Positions 24,661-37,582 are shown, counted from the stretch's first letter. The stretch is DNA of 64,000 bases from Jacaranda mimosifolia (GCA_018894105.1 CM032122.1:31465404-31529403); one strand, 5' to 3'. Notes: generated from the sequence alone by a model not told the origin. Program-made: numbers and translations.

Positions 24661-25000
24661 ATTTAAGATGCACAATTTGTCAACATTCTTAAAGGATCCT
24701 GCTTTCAAGAGGATTTACGATATGTGACGATTAGTAAAATTCCTTGATTTGTATTAAGTTAAATCATGTTATAGTTTTTTAGTTATTGAGATTGCTGAAG
24801 CACTCTCTTTGATCTTTCTATTTAGCAAACAACTCTCAAACTGATTGGATCCGAAATATTGCAGGCCCAACTCCCATTGTTAAACCCGTTAATTCTAGAC
24901 TTGATTAAAGTTTGAACTTGGGCTTAACCTCAACAGCCCAGAATTGATTTTGTAATCTGTAATCCCAAAATAAAAGGTAATATTTGGTTATGTTTTATGT

Positions 25001-25009
25001 TTGATTTTA
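25001..25009. repeat. Left 9-bp target-site duplication of the MULE
   Basis: TTGATTTTA is repeated exactly at 34149-34157. A 9-bp duplication is the signature of Mutator-like elements. Confidence 0.75.
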
Positions 25010-25794
25010 CAGTTAATTAGGATAAAATACCTAATTTTACTTTCAATTTTCACTTTACTTCCCATTTGTTTTTTCAAACAATATAGTCCCTATTTTTTGT
25101 AAAAGTTTAAAGATCACTACCCATTTTATGTCCTTGCACTTAATCAAAACAACCCAAAAACCAACCTGGCCAAACACGATTTTCACCTAGAGAGAAGCGC
25201 GTCTTTTCTTCAACAAGAAGTGCAAAAAGAAAATATTTTCTCTTGCAACTTCTCCTCTGCAAAAAGAAGAACAGAAGAACAAGACGAAGAAGATTGCAGA
25301 AAGGTGCGAAGAAGAGAAAGAAGAGAACAGAAGTGAGGTTGCCTAAATTCTAGAGGGTGTTTTTTGGTGCTCATTTCGCAATTTTTGCTCTGCTCGTCGA
25401 CCCTCATTTTTTGAGTTTGCACAATTTTTCTGGTTGGTTTCCTTATATTTTTTTGTTTGAACTTTTGTTTTAGTTGTTAAAAACCTGAATCCATTTGTTA
25501 AATATATGATTTTTACTGTAATATGTAAAAATATCTAATTTGTACTTAAATGGCTTGAAGTTGTATTTCACTCTTTTTGGTTTATACTTCTAATTATTCC
25601 TGAAACTACACGGTAAAATTATCTGGAGGAAAAAAAAATCTATTTTGCACTTAAAATGCATGAATTTGTGCTTTATTTTTCTCAATTTGATCTGTTTTTA
25701 TTTAGCCTAACTATGGCATTGTTTAATTGAAGATTTCATGATATTTTGGTACTTTTTATTCGATTAAATGCTGGTTTGTTGCAAAAATAGGATT

Positions 25795-26400
25795 ATGTAA
25801 GTAAAGTACAATGTACAAGTAATTGAAGTACAAAACATCAACCTTTTCAGTTTACATTACTATAAGTGGTAGTATATACTTCATTTGTTTTGGGTTTTAC
25901 TTCTTCTTCTTTTTTTTTGGTTTATACTTATTATTCGATCACATGTTGGTTTGTTGTGAAAATAGAATTATGTATGTACAGTACATTGCACAAGCAATTA
26001 AAGTACAAAACATCATCATTTTCAGTATACATCACTATAAGTGGTAGTATATACTTCATTTTTTTTGGATTTATAATTTTTGTTATATACTTCTTTTTTT
26101 GGGTTTATACTTATACTTCTTACTTCTTTTTTTGGGTTTTTGCTTTATTTTTCTCGATTTATGCTTCTCATACGCACACAAAAGAAAATCTTAATTTGAT
26201 TTGTTTTTAATTCAATCTAACAGTTGCATTGTTGAATTGAAGATTTGTTGAAATTTTGGTACTTTTTATTCGATTATGTGCTAGTTTCCTATGAAAATAT
26301 GATTATGTATATAAAATATATTGTACAAGCAATTGAAATACAAAGCATCAACCTTTTCAGTATACATTACTATAAGTGGTACGATATACTAATTTTTTTA
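25795..26400. repeat. Three copies of a 75-100 bp repeat in the left part of the MULE
   Basis: Blocks with AAAGTACAATGTACAAGTAA, then GAAGTACAAAACATCAACC and CATTACTATAAGTGGTA occur at about 25800, 25975 and 26310. The spacing is uneven (about 175 and 335 bp) because T-rich spacers differ in length. The AAGTACAA words also occur throughout the array on the other side of the solo LTR. Confidence 0.65.
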
Positions 26401-26670
26401 TATTTGATTGCAGAAATGGCAAGACAAAATGAGGTTCCTTTCATTGCCCCGCCTAATATTTTCTCACTACATTGTAGAATGTAAAATCCAAGATGGGGCC
26501 AAAACATATGGCATACATTAGTTTAAGTAATGAAAATGCTCGAATTTGAATTTTGTTGACATCGGAAATTAATTTGGACTATTTTTTTTATATTGGATGT
26601 TAATATGGTGCAATATTTTCCTAGCAAAGACAATGTGGATGTTAAGTATAAAAATATGTACATCAAGTGT

Positions 26671-26675
26671 ATAAG
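26671..26675. repeat. Left 5-bp target-site duplication (ATAAG) of the solo LTR
   Basis: Identical to 29697-29701. Confidence 0.85.
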
Positions 26676-29600
26676 TGTAACGCCCCTGTTGACTTGAGGT
26701 AGGGCCTCCAGACAGGGGCTGCTACCCTAGCAACTACTCTCCAACAGATACGTACATATAAAAGCTACAATTATACCAAAAGGAGAAAGAAACCCATATA
26801 TATATATATATGCATTAATTATCAGCAATTCACACATGTACAACATTTACAAACAAAATGGTGCCCTCGAAGCACACTATATTACAAGAAGGTCTTAACA
26901 GTTCAACACTACCTGTTCATAGGGGTCAAAACTATATACAATATGTACGGTCATACCTGTCCCTATCAAATCCTCACATCCTCATCTGGAGAAAGAATAA
27001 GATAAACAGTACAACTTCATAAGTCCAAATGACTTAGTGAGAGCAGTATTAAGGGATGGCACGAGCATATAACATGATAAATATCAAATATTGGGATTGT
27101 ATGTCAAATCATGAATCAACGAAGTGTGCGATTAATTATTGACACAGATATTTGCATTCAGTGGGGAGATGAAAATAATTTATGCAATTTACAAATACTT
27201 TCACAACTCAGTTGTTAGTAATTCTCCAACCTTGTCACTCCACTTTCAAAAACACAAAATCCTTATTCCTCCAAAGTACCGAGTGATCAGCTTGGACACT
27301 TAATCACTCACTGGGCATGACTAGCTACATGCCTAATCCCGCTCATAGTCGACTACCTCCAGCCCTCTACGAATAGGGATTATATGTACAATTTTATACA
27401 GGTATCAGCTGAGAGATCTATCGCTGCGGACCGTTCCGCCTAGTCATCTTTCATAATCGATCCCAAGGCCCACCCCTAAGGGTATTATGTATGTGATCAC
27501 TAATAATGTTTAGTGTATCCAACAGCATATAATTTAATAAATCACTTGCCATGATAACTAATCAACACTGAATAAACACGAGGCACATTCCAAGGAAACA
27601 TGGCAATGTATTTCGAAAATCACTTTTAGCTTCCTCAACACAATCGCCAATTTTGTATAATGTGACAGCAGTAAATATCAATGGGAGTGCTCAGTGAAAA
27701 AGGGGCGATGTGAAGTACTATTTTCATAAGCTGTAAATTTTTTCAAAACTTAGGTGGAAGTGAATTGTGGTGTACAGAATCAATCAGGTGAAATGGGTGA
27801 GGGGACTCAGGTACGAACAGTCCAAGAATTACAGATAGGAGTGAGAGAGGTCCAATCAACTACGGTGAGAGTACAGGGTCAGCAAGTCAATGTTATATAG
27901 ATAAATGGTAATGCTGAGTAAAGGGGCCCAATAGTGCATGATCAATGTATGTGTGCAAGATAAGAAGTTATATCAAGTAAAACTGGGAGTTTGTGCAGCA
28001 ACGATTTAAGAGTTTCAAGCAAAAGGGGGCAGCTCAAACAATTTGACCAAATAGCCCTGAGAATCAAAGAATAGCATGGAACGAGCACGCATCAGTCATC
28101 GAATCTTAGCACATTTAGAACTAAGCGACAGGATGTGATAATAAGTACTTATATTCTTTCCCCAGCAAGAAAGCTAATATAAATTCACCTGATAGCCCTC
28201 GTCAAGTAGCGTCCTCTTGCTCACCAGTGATATCTACGATTGCTTCACCTAATCCATTAAACATAGTATCAGAGTCGGATTCTAGTAGTATTACATTATT
28301 CATGAAACCACAATATATTGGTTCCTAAGGAGGTCTTCACATTCCTTATTTAAGGATAGTAGATTTATTAGGGACGAGGTTACCTCTATATGGTTAGAAT
28401 GGCATTACCATATACCATGGCCTCGACACAATTAATTCATCAATTCCTATAATTAGGTTCCTGAAGTTGACATTTTAATCTTGATTTCTTAATAACGGTT
28501 ATTTAATCTAATCGAATTATTTAGATTCGTCCCAACCAAATTCATACTTAAGTCCGTAATCACATGTCCAAGAATCAAAAATCACATTCATATGTCAGTC
28601 AACTCAAGATCCAAATCCATGCCTAAATTGATTTAAGTTCAAATTAAATTAACTTAAGATAAATCAATTCAATAAAATCAAAATTTACCGAATTGGACTA
28701 GTTAAGGTCCAATTCACAGCTTGATTTCTGCCCAGACGCGTCTGAAATGAAGAGAGGAATTTTCTGCTCTGAGTCGACTGAGTGCCGCCGTTGACCACCG
28801 CCGGAGTTTAATCACCACCGCCCCAAGGTGCGTCTCGAGGCGTCTAACAAAACCCCCAGTTCAATTTTTCCTAATTCCCTCTCCCCGCCAGTGAATTCAG
28901 CCGAAAGTAGTGGCTGCGCCACCTCCCGCCATCGCGACTTCTTTCCCAAAATTCTCCCTCCTCCAGCCACTAAATCCTAATTTAAGGCTACCGGCGTGTT
29001 CCCCGTAGCAAGCCCAACACAACCCATGAGTTATCTTCAAGCTTCAACACATAAACATGCACAACCCACCACCACCGTGCACCTCTCCCCATCGGCCACT
29101 AGTTTATCCTTTTTCCATGGTTATTTCTCCTAAAGTTTGGTATGGTTGAGCTCGGGGTGAGGTAAGGAACAAGATTTATTGGATCAGAATTCAGTTTTGG
29201 GGTGGAACGAAGCTAAACCGAACGCTGCAAGCTTAGGGTCATGTTTTGAGAATTAGAAAAAGTTTGGTCCTCAATGTGTATATATATATAACCAAACTTT
29301 CGTTAATTCCACCGACCACCCCCAGACTTTCCACCACTTTCATTCTGCTCCTCCAGTTTTTAACCGCCTTACACAAAGGCCCCAACTTTTCATTTCAGCC
29401 CCCAAATTTTGGTTTCTCACACTTCGGCCCCCTCAACTTTTAAATTTCGATCAACTAGGTCCAATCAAATTAATTTCTAGCCCCCTCACAGTTTTTCTTG
29501 ATTCTACTAAGGCCCATTTAACTTCAACTTTATTTAACTAAGGCCAAATTCCAAATACTTTATCATTAATAATATTAATTAGTAATATTTCTTTTTTCCT

Positions 29601-29696
29601 AGGTATTTTAATTAGCTAATCTTTTAATCTATGCTATAATTTAATTTTATTTTATTTTCCGGGTTTCCATTTATTTCTATAATTTGGGGTGTTACA
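26676..29696. mobile_element. 3.0-kb solo LTR of a retrotransposon
   Basis: The sequence starts TGTAACGCCCCTG and ends GGGGTGTTACA, the TG...CA inverted tips typical of plant LTRs, and is flanked by a perfect ATAAG duplication. No gag, pol or primer-binding site lies inside, and the two flanks are parts of the same MULE. This is therefore a single LTR left by recombination between two LTRs. The length suggests a large Ty3/gypsy-type element, but without coding sequence the superfamily is inference. The middle is less AT-rich around 28740-29100. The perfect duplication indicates a fairly recent event compared with the decayed MULE around it. Confidence 0.88.
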
Positions 29697-29701
29697 ATAA
29701 G
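29697..29701. repeat. Right 5-bp target-site duplication (ATAAG) of the solo LTR
   Basis: Identical to 26671-26675. Confidence 0.85.
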
Positions 29702-32700
29702 TGGAATTGAAAGAGTACATATGCAGTCGATTTGAAGTATAAAAGTTGAGGCGAGGTAAAGTACAAAATATTGGAAATCAAGTATATAAATCGAACAAAC
29801 GAAGTCATATGTTGTTATTTTGAAGTATACTTTGTGCAAATGAAGAATTAGTTCCACTAAAGTTGTAGTGAGGTTAAGTATAATATCCTGAAAATCACGT
29901 ACATAAATAGAACAAATCAAATATAGACGGGGTTATTTTGAAATACACTTTGTATATTTGTTAGTTAGTCTATAATAGTTGCAGTGAGGTTCATTACAAT
30001 ATGTAGGAAATTAAATACAAATACTAAACAAACGAAGTATATAATGGATTATTTTGAAGTGCACATTTTGCAATTAGAGGATTAGTTTCATTAAAGTTAT
30101 AGCGGCGTGGAGTATTAATATCAGAGAAATCAAGTACATGAATCTAACAAATAAAGTTTATGTAGGGTTGTTTTGAAGTACACTTTGTGCAATTGAAGAA
30201 CTAATATGTAATAGTTATAGTGAGATGAAGTACAAATATGCCGAAAATCAAATACAATGATTGAACAAACAAAGTATAGATAGGGTTATTTTGAAGTACA
30301 TTTTGTGCAATTGAAGAATTATTTTGATTACAATTGTAGCGAGGTGAAATACAATATATCAGAAATATAGTATAAAGATCGAACATGCGAAGCATATAAG
30401 GTTATTTTGAAGTATACTTTGTACGATTGAAGAATTAGATCTATTTAAAGTTTTAATGAAGTTAAGCACAATATTTTTAAGACTATTACACCAATTGCTC
30501 TAAGTAATTGTATGGGTGATAGAACGGATACGATCATCATATGCTCATTGTGTTTACAACTTTGAATGTATAAAGATACTTTATACTACTGCGAATGATC
30601 GCTTAATTTGTTGAATGCTAGTAATCATTTCTTAACTACTTTAACATGTTTCTATCTATACCTTACTAATATTGCATGCATATTTAGAATTTTAGTTGTT
30701 TATTCTCAAGAAAAATATGAAATGAAACTCACGTTCCATTAAAGTAGCAAGGTAAAGTACAATATGCAAGAAATTAATTATATAAATTGAACAAACAAAG
30801 TATACGATTATTTTGAAGTACACTTTGTGCAATTAAAGAACTAATCTACAATAGTTGTAGTGATATTAAGTACAAATATGCGAAAAATCAAGTACAATGA
30901 TCGAATAAACAAAGTATAGACATGGTTATTTTGAAGCACACTTTGTGCAGTTGAAGAATTATTTTCATTAAAATTATAGCAAGGTGAAATACAATATATC
31001 AAAAATCAAGTATAAAGATCGAACAAACAAAGAATATATATGGTTATTTTGTAGTATATATACTTTGTACAATTGAAGAACTAGTTCTATTTAAAGTTTT
31101 AATGAGGTTAAATACAATATTTTTTAGACTATTACACCACTTGCTCTAAATATTTGTACGGGTGATAGGACGGATATAATCATCATATGCTCATTGTGTT
31201 TACAACTTTGAATGCATAAGGATATTTTATACTACTGTGAATGACAACTTAATTTGTTGAATGCTAGTAGTCATCTCTTAACTACTTTAATACGTTTGTA
31301 TCTACACTTTACTAATATTGCACGCATTTTTAGGATTTTGGTTATTTATTCTCAAGAAAAATATGGAACGAAACTCATGTTCTATTAACGTAGCAAAGTA
31401 AAGTACAATATGCAGGAAATCAAGTATACAAATCGAACAAATAAAATATATATATGGTTATTTTTAACTACATTTTGTGCAATTAAAAAACTAATCTATA
31501 ATAGCTGTAGTGAGGTTAAGTATAAATATGCAAAAATCATGTACAATATTGAACAAACAAAGTATGAATAGGGTCATTTTGAAGTACATTTTGTGCAATT
31601 AAAGAATTATTTCCATTAGAATTGTAGCAATGTGAAGTACAATATATTGAAAATCAAATACAAAGATCGAACAGACGTTTTGAAGTATACACTGTACAGT
31701 TAAAGAATTAGTTCTATTTAAAGTTTTAATGAAGAGTATAGATGTAGCCGATTTGAAGTATAAAAGTTGTGGCGAGATAAAGTACAAAATACTAGAAATC
31801 AAGTACATAAATCAAACAAATGAAGTACAGATGTTGTTATTTTGAAGTACGCCTTGTGTAAATAAAAAAATTAGTTTCATTAAAATTGTAGTGAGATTAA
31901 GTATAATATGCTGGAAATTAAGTACATAAATAGAACAAATCAAGTATAGATGGGAATATTTTGAAATACATATTTTATATTTGTTAGTTAGTCTATTATA
32001 GTTGCAGTGAGGTTCAGTACAATATGCGGAAATTTAAGTACAAATACTGAACAAACGAAGTATATATTGGATTATTTTAAACCACACATTATGCAATTGA
32101 AGAATTAGTTTCATTAAAGTTATAGCGACGTGAAGTATAATATCCGAGAAATCAAGTACATGAATCTAACAAATGAAGTATAATTAGGGTTGTTTTGAAG
32201 TACACTTTGTGCAATTAAAAAACTAATCTATAATAGTTGTAGTGAGATTAAGTACGAATATGTAGAAAATCAAGTACAACGATCGAACAAACAAAGTATA
32301 GGTATGGTTATTTTGAAGTATACTTTATACAATTGAAAATTTATTTCTATTAAAATTATAGCGAGGTGAAGTACAATATATTGAAAATCAAATACAAAGA
32401 TTGAACAAATAAAATATATATGTGATTGTTTTGAAGTATATTTTGTACAATTAAAGTACATTTTCAAACAACTGCTAGTACATTTTCAGTAGAAATCAAG
32501 TACATAATTGCCCTAATAAAGTATCTATATCCCGAAATTAAGTATAAATATCCCTTAATAAAATGCTAAAATACATATACCTTGCAAATACTGAACAAAC
32601 GAAGTATATATCGAATTATTTTGAAGTAGACATTGTGCAATTGAATAATTAGTTTCATTAAAGTTGTAGCGAGATGAAGTATAATATCCGAGAAATCAAG

Positions 32701-33530
32701 TACATGAATCTAACAAATGAAGTATAATTAGGGTTGTTTTGAAGTACACTTTGTGCAATTAAAAAATTAATCTATAATAGTTGTAGTGAGGTTAAGTACA
32801 CATATGTGGAAAATCAAGTACAACGATTGAATAAACAAAGTATAGATAGGGTTATTTTGAAGTACACTTTGTGAAATTGAAGAATTATTTCTATTAAAAT
32901 TGTAACGAGGTGAAGTACAATATATTGAAAATCAAATACAAAGATTGAACAAATAAAATATATATGTGATTATTTTGAAGTATACTTTGTACAATTAAAG
33001 TACATTTTCAAACAACTGCTTGTACATTTTCAGTAGAAATCAAGTACATAATTGCCCTAATAAAGTACTTATATCCCAAAATTAAGTATAAATCTCCCTT
33101 AATGAAATACTAAAATGCAGACACCTCACACAATCTGTTCAACAACTGCTAGTACATTTTCAGTGGAAATCAAGAACATAATTGCCCTAATAAAGTACAT
33201 ATGCCTGTGAATCAAGTATAAATCTCCTTTCATAAAGTTTTAAAATACAAATATGTCACACAATCTGTTCAAGCAACTCTTAGTATATTTTCAGTGGAAA
33301 TCAAGTACATAGCTGCCCTAATGAAGTTCATATGTCCCCAAATCAAATATAAATTTCTCCCAGTGAAATACTAAAATACAAATATATTACAAAATCTGTA
33401 CAACTAACTATTAGTACATTTTCAATGGAAATCAAATAGATAATTGCCCTAATGAGGTACACATATCCCACAATCAAGTATAAATGCCTCCAGTGAAATA
33501 TTAAAATACATATCAGTATTTGCAAATAGA
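29697..33530. repeat. Long tandem array, period about 117 bp, with higher-order structure
   Basis: A unit reading GAAGTACA-ATAT, GAAAATCAAGTACA, GAACAAACAAAGTATA, GGTTATTTTGAAGTACACTT and TGTGCAATTGAAGAATTA, then TTAAAGTTGTAGCGAGGT repeats with a step of 115-120 bases, for example near 30050, 30170, 30287, 30402, and again near 32618, 32734, 32853, 32970. A larger unit of about 640 bp, including a non-repeat segment with GGGTGATAGAACGGATA, is duplicated (about 30180-30720 and 30810-31390). Another large unit of about 545 bp is duplicated at 32035-32460 and 32585-33010. From 32460 a second repeat type (ACAACTGCTAGTACATTTTC, then AAATCAAGTACATAATTGCC) recurs about every 120-140 bases. Every short ORF here stops quickly, so it appears non-coding. 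Confidence 0.85.
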
Positions 33531-34148
33531 ATATCATAAACAGAATTTGTTCATATAATATGTTTGAAAATATATAGTGAAAAGCAATTGTCCACAAAGT
33601 AATCCACAAATACATTACAATTCCAATACAAATGGTACAATCCAAAACTCATCTGCTTCTTCTTACCCATATCTCCGGCAAACACTCTTTTTGCTGATTA
33701 AGAAAAAAAATACAGGATGAAGAGAATGATCTAGTAGTAAACTGAGAAAATAAACTATGAAAATAAACTAAGAAAATAACCTGAAAATGATAAAAATAAA
33801 GTGAGAAGGCGAAAATGTAGTGGTCGTGCTAGTGGTGGTTGCGCCGTCAAGCTCCTCGTTTGCGTTTGCTTTTGCAACTTTTTTTCCCCCTATTTTTGGT
33901 AATGAAAGATGAAGGTAGGGATCAATATTTGGAAATAGAGATAAATGGTTTTTGGTTTTGTGGATAAAGAAGAATAACAAAAATGAGTATGATAAATATT
34001 ATACTTAAGGGTGTTTTTGTTAACTCAAGTAGGTGGGGAGTGATATCTAAAATTTTAATAAAACTAAAGAGCTCATTGTTTAAAAATTCAAGTGGTGACT
34101 GAACTTTGAAAATGAAAATTGAATTTGGTACTTTATAATAACTCACCC

Positions 34149-34157
34149 TTGATTTTA
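34149..34157. repeat. Right 9-bp target-site duplication of the MULE
   Basis: TTGATTTTA, identical to 25001-25009. Confidence 0.75.
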
Positions 34158-34398
34158 ACAATTTTAATTCATTTTATTTGAACTTCACATGTTTAAATAA
34201 ATAAAAAATTATTAAAATAAAGTGGTACATAAATAATTAAGCTACGGAATAGAAATTGTAGTTATGAAAATTAAAAAATAAAAATAATAATATTTTTATA
34301 AAAATCTTTAAAACATATCAATACTGATAAATATTTTATTAATAGTATAAATTATATCTTTTTTAATCTCTATTTGGAAATAATGGTGGATGTATGTG

Positions 34399-34431
<33 letters not shown>

Positions 34432-34497
34432 TAGAATCAGCACCTAAGGGTTTATCTAAGAACAAAATTTAGGATCCAATAAAGAGGGTTTAACTCC

Positions 34498-36279
34498 ATG
34501 CCGCAAGAGATGAGCAGTGATACGAAGAAACCCGGCAATGGACCCGGGGCAGGATCCGGCGGATTTAGGGCTAAATTGGATCACTATCTTTACAGTGGTG
34601 AGAAGAAGCATGTTGTGGCAGGTATCGCCATCATTGGAGTCCTTTTTGGTGTTCCTTGGTACCTTATGAATCGAGGTTCGTTCTTTCCTTTCCTTCTTTT
34701 TTTTCCTTTTCTTTTGGGTTTTGCTTATTCGATGGTAATGAATGTTGGACTTGTGGATTATTTAATGGTAATGTGTGGGATTCTTTAGAGTAGCTTCCCT
34801 GATTTGGAGTTTAATACTGCTACCCTCTCTGTGGTTATTGGAATTGATGTTGGGAGTTTTGAATTTTGAATGTTCTTGAAATTTATTTTTTTTTTAATTA
34901 TTTTGATGAATGGGATTTCAAAAATTGGAACAAACAATTTGAGATTTCTTCCTCAGCCCCCGAAAAACAAAATTTTGGCAATTGTTGAGAAGGTTGATTT
35001 TTATCATTTTGTTGGTTCGATGAATTGGCGGTGGCCTTGTATAATTTTTGGGAGGATTTGATTGATTGCCCTCAAATGGCATTTGGATTTTCCAGAAGAT
35101 AGAAGATATTGGAAAATGCTAATTTTTCCTTTTTCCTCCTTAATTGGGTGAATTCTTTTGACCAACATGTGGTAGAACATCTGTGCTCCAAAAAGAGGCG
35201 TTTTGCATCGTCTCTTAATAATTTGACTGTTACTGGAGAAACAGCCAGTTAACTGGAGAATATAAACACGCTATTGAGATAAATGTGCAACATCATTATG
35301 TTACTGAGAATATATAAGTAAATCATGTTTGAATACAAATGGAAAAGAATATGCTAGTTTATTTCTCTTAAAGTACATGATAATGAACCAAAGATTTTAA
35401 GTTTTTGGATAAGAACCCATAATCGCGTCATGTGATGTTGGAGAGAAACAATATATTGGATCTTAAATTGCTGTTACCTAGGTTATGATTTTCATAAATA
35501 GAAGGCATCCTAGGTCTGTAGGCTGTTCTTTTTTACCGGAGGAGCTTGAATGAGCTCCTCCAAATTGGTTGCTTCTGAACAAACAGCATCTCAGGTGGAT
35601 CGTATTTTGTACCACTAAAATGAGCTAACAAATCCAGTTTGAAAAGAGATGCCTAGTTGACGAATCAGAACTAGAGGTTTAGTGTTGAGTGGGTTTTTGG
35701 AGTTTGATTTTTGTTGAGAACCTTCCTTTGCCTGTAATTTTGATATGTGGATTGTTTGTTTTTTGCAATTTCACAAGGAGGCAATATGGCGAGTCTAGTG
35801 ATATATTTAAAGTGTTGCTCAGGTTTACTGCAAACACAAGACAAATTAGATAAAGCTGAGAGGTAGTCCATGAACTGCTGACTAAAATGCTGGGAGGCAT
35901 TCTAGCCATCTTTGTCGCCTCCCACCTTTTGCCCAACTTTTTAATCATTTATGTAGTCCTCCTCTTTCATTTTTCTTTGTTGAGGAAAAGGCATGCAGGA
36001 GTTCACCAAAAGTAAACAAATGAAAATGTTGAAACCCCCAGAAATTACTAGATTCTGATATCTATTGCTAGGCAATTCCATTTGTTTTTAAATATCCCTT
36101 TTGTAGCGTATGCATCTTTACTTTCTTGATTTTGAACAGTCGATAGAAAAAGAGCAACTATACCTGAAAAAACTTTGTTTCTTGAAGGGTCGAAGCATCA
36201 GTCTCATCAAGACTATTTGGAAAGAGCAGATAAAGCTAGAGGTGAAAGACTTTCTGCTGGTTCATCCACATCTAGATGA
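34498..36279 (+). CDS. Small single-pass membrane protein of unknown function
   Basis: Exon 1 (34498-34675) and exon 2 (36188-36279) join in frame across a 1.5-kb GT-AG intron to give 89 residues. The N-terminus is Gly/Pro/Lys-rich (KKPGNGPGAGSGGF), then a YLYSGEKKH segment leads to one transmembrane helix (about residues 38-58, VVAGIAIIGVLFGVPWYLM). A short basic, charged tail (SKHQSHQDYLERADKARGER) ends in a Ser/Thr-rich C-terminus. A second in-frame Met at residue 5 is an alternative start. I believe this is a conserved plant small protein because the splice join gives a smooth sequence, but I cannot assign it to a named family. The size and topology would suit an organellar membrane or respiratory-complex accessory protein (inference only). 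A poly(A) signal AATAAA lies at 36512-36517. Confidence 0.82.
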
Positions 36280-36511
36280 AGAACACAAGTGGGATCTCTT
36301 CAAGGGCTGTCTTCTTCTTTCAACCTCCTTTGGATGCAATCTATGTTATCGTTTTCTTCTGTTTATGATGTGAACCAGTTTTGGGGGGAAGAAACTTGTG
36401 AGGTCCTTGTCCCGGATCAGAGTGATGTCCTCTAATGTTAGTTGTACTGCTAGAATGCAACCATACTAGAGAACTAGTTGTTAGTGGTAGATGGTTTTTC
36501 AAATTTTACAT

Positions 36512-36517
36512 AATAAA
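36512..36517 (+). terminator. Probable poly(A) signal of the small membrane protein gene
   Basis: AATAAA lies about 230 bases after the stop codon. Confidence 0.45.
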
Positions 36518-36519
36518 AT

Positions 36520-37582
36520 TGTGACTCAGGCAATATGCTTGAAGCCTTAAGCCACCATCAAAATTTGTCTTTTTGTGGCTTGGAACGATGAGGAAATTGT
36601 GGCAAAACCTTTGGACACTACTCTTTAACCTCTCGGAGGAAACTATCATTGCTCTATGTTGCTGGAGCTTTAAAAGTCTGCAATATGTGTTTTTAAGGCT
36701 TATGGTAGCCATATTAAGAAAAGTTCTGCGCCTGTCTAAATGGCGAGCGTAGTATCTTTGGTACAGAAGAGACTTCATCATTCATTTGCAAAAAAACTGA
36801 GAACTCCTAGCCGGATCAAAATTAAGAAAACTAAATAAAGGTTGTTTCCTTAAGGAAAACAAATAATTACAAAACCATGAAGTAAGGGTAGTGTATGTCC
36901 AATTAAGTTTTGAATCGTTAAATATTCACGATAATATTACAATTTCTATTTATCAAAATATTATCATTAGGGATCCTGTTAAGTTTAATTCCCGTTACTT
37001 TGGCTAAATTATTCGTAATGCATATTTACAATACAGGCGATCAAAACAAACTTAGCGATCAGTTTGATCTTTGTTTAATTAATATTTCATTTTGTTATTG
37101 GCTCTTCCTTTTCAAAAAAAACCACATGAGGCCAAATTCAAATTGCTCTATAAGGGACTGAATTTGTTTTGGTTTAATTCAATCTACAAAGAAAAATTCA
37201 CGCTATCTAGCAGTTAAATCTATTATCTATGAAATCGAGTTTTGTAAACCCACATATTCTCTTTAAAAAGCATTGCTCCCTATTGCAGATTTTTATTTCT
37301 TCTCATCCAGTATTTCACAATTCACTTTTGGTGTACTGGAATCCAAGTAGACGGCATCAAATTTCCGAGCAAACAGCGCTCGTCAACGGGACAGAAACTT
37401 ATGAACTATTATTATTCCTGTACAATAAACAAGGAGAAAAACTGAGAGAGGTGATCCTGTCGTATCCTACTCCTACTTTTTTGACGTACAAAATAAAAAC
37501 CTGATACCAATAATAATAATAATAATAATAATAATACCAAGAGCTCTTTGGCGTTGAAACCTGTTAAAGTTTCATGAGTTTT
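36520..37582. other. Intergenic DNA between two convergent genes
   Basis: No convincing coding sequence. The right part should include the 3' UTR of the Mg transporter, with an AATAAA on the minus strand at 37297-37292. A (TAA)n microsatellite occupies 37509-37536. Confidence 0.45.

Larger units (their letters stand above)
25010..34148. mobile_element. Mutator-like element (MULE) filled with tandem repeats
   Basis: The terminal regions (25010-25155, and 34148 back to about 34005) align as long imperfect inverted repeats of roughly 140-150 bp. Shared blocks include AAATTCAATTTTCA-like, TTTTTNAAACAAT, AGTTTT/AAGTTT and GATATCACTCCCC/GATCACTACCC words, ending in AAAACACCC/AAAACAACCC. Exact 9-bp duplications flank both sides. 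No MURA transposase is visible, so the element is non-autonomous. After the left repeat comes a 5'-leader-like stretch (25190-25440). A short frame starting MARQNEVPFIAPPN follows at 26415, after an AG, and stops after 22 codons. The remainder is a repeat array and a 3-kb solo LTR. Without that insertion the element is about 6.1 kb. Confidence 0.75.

Noticed and set aside
36506..36781. Minus-strand 91-codon frame downstream of the small membrane protein gene
   Set aside because: No recognisable motif; it overlaps the probable 3' end of the plus-strand transcript.
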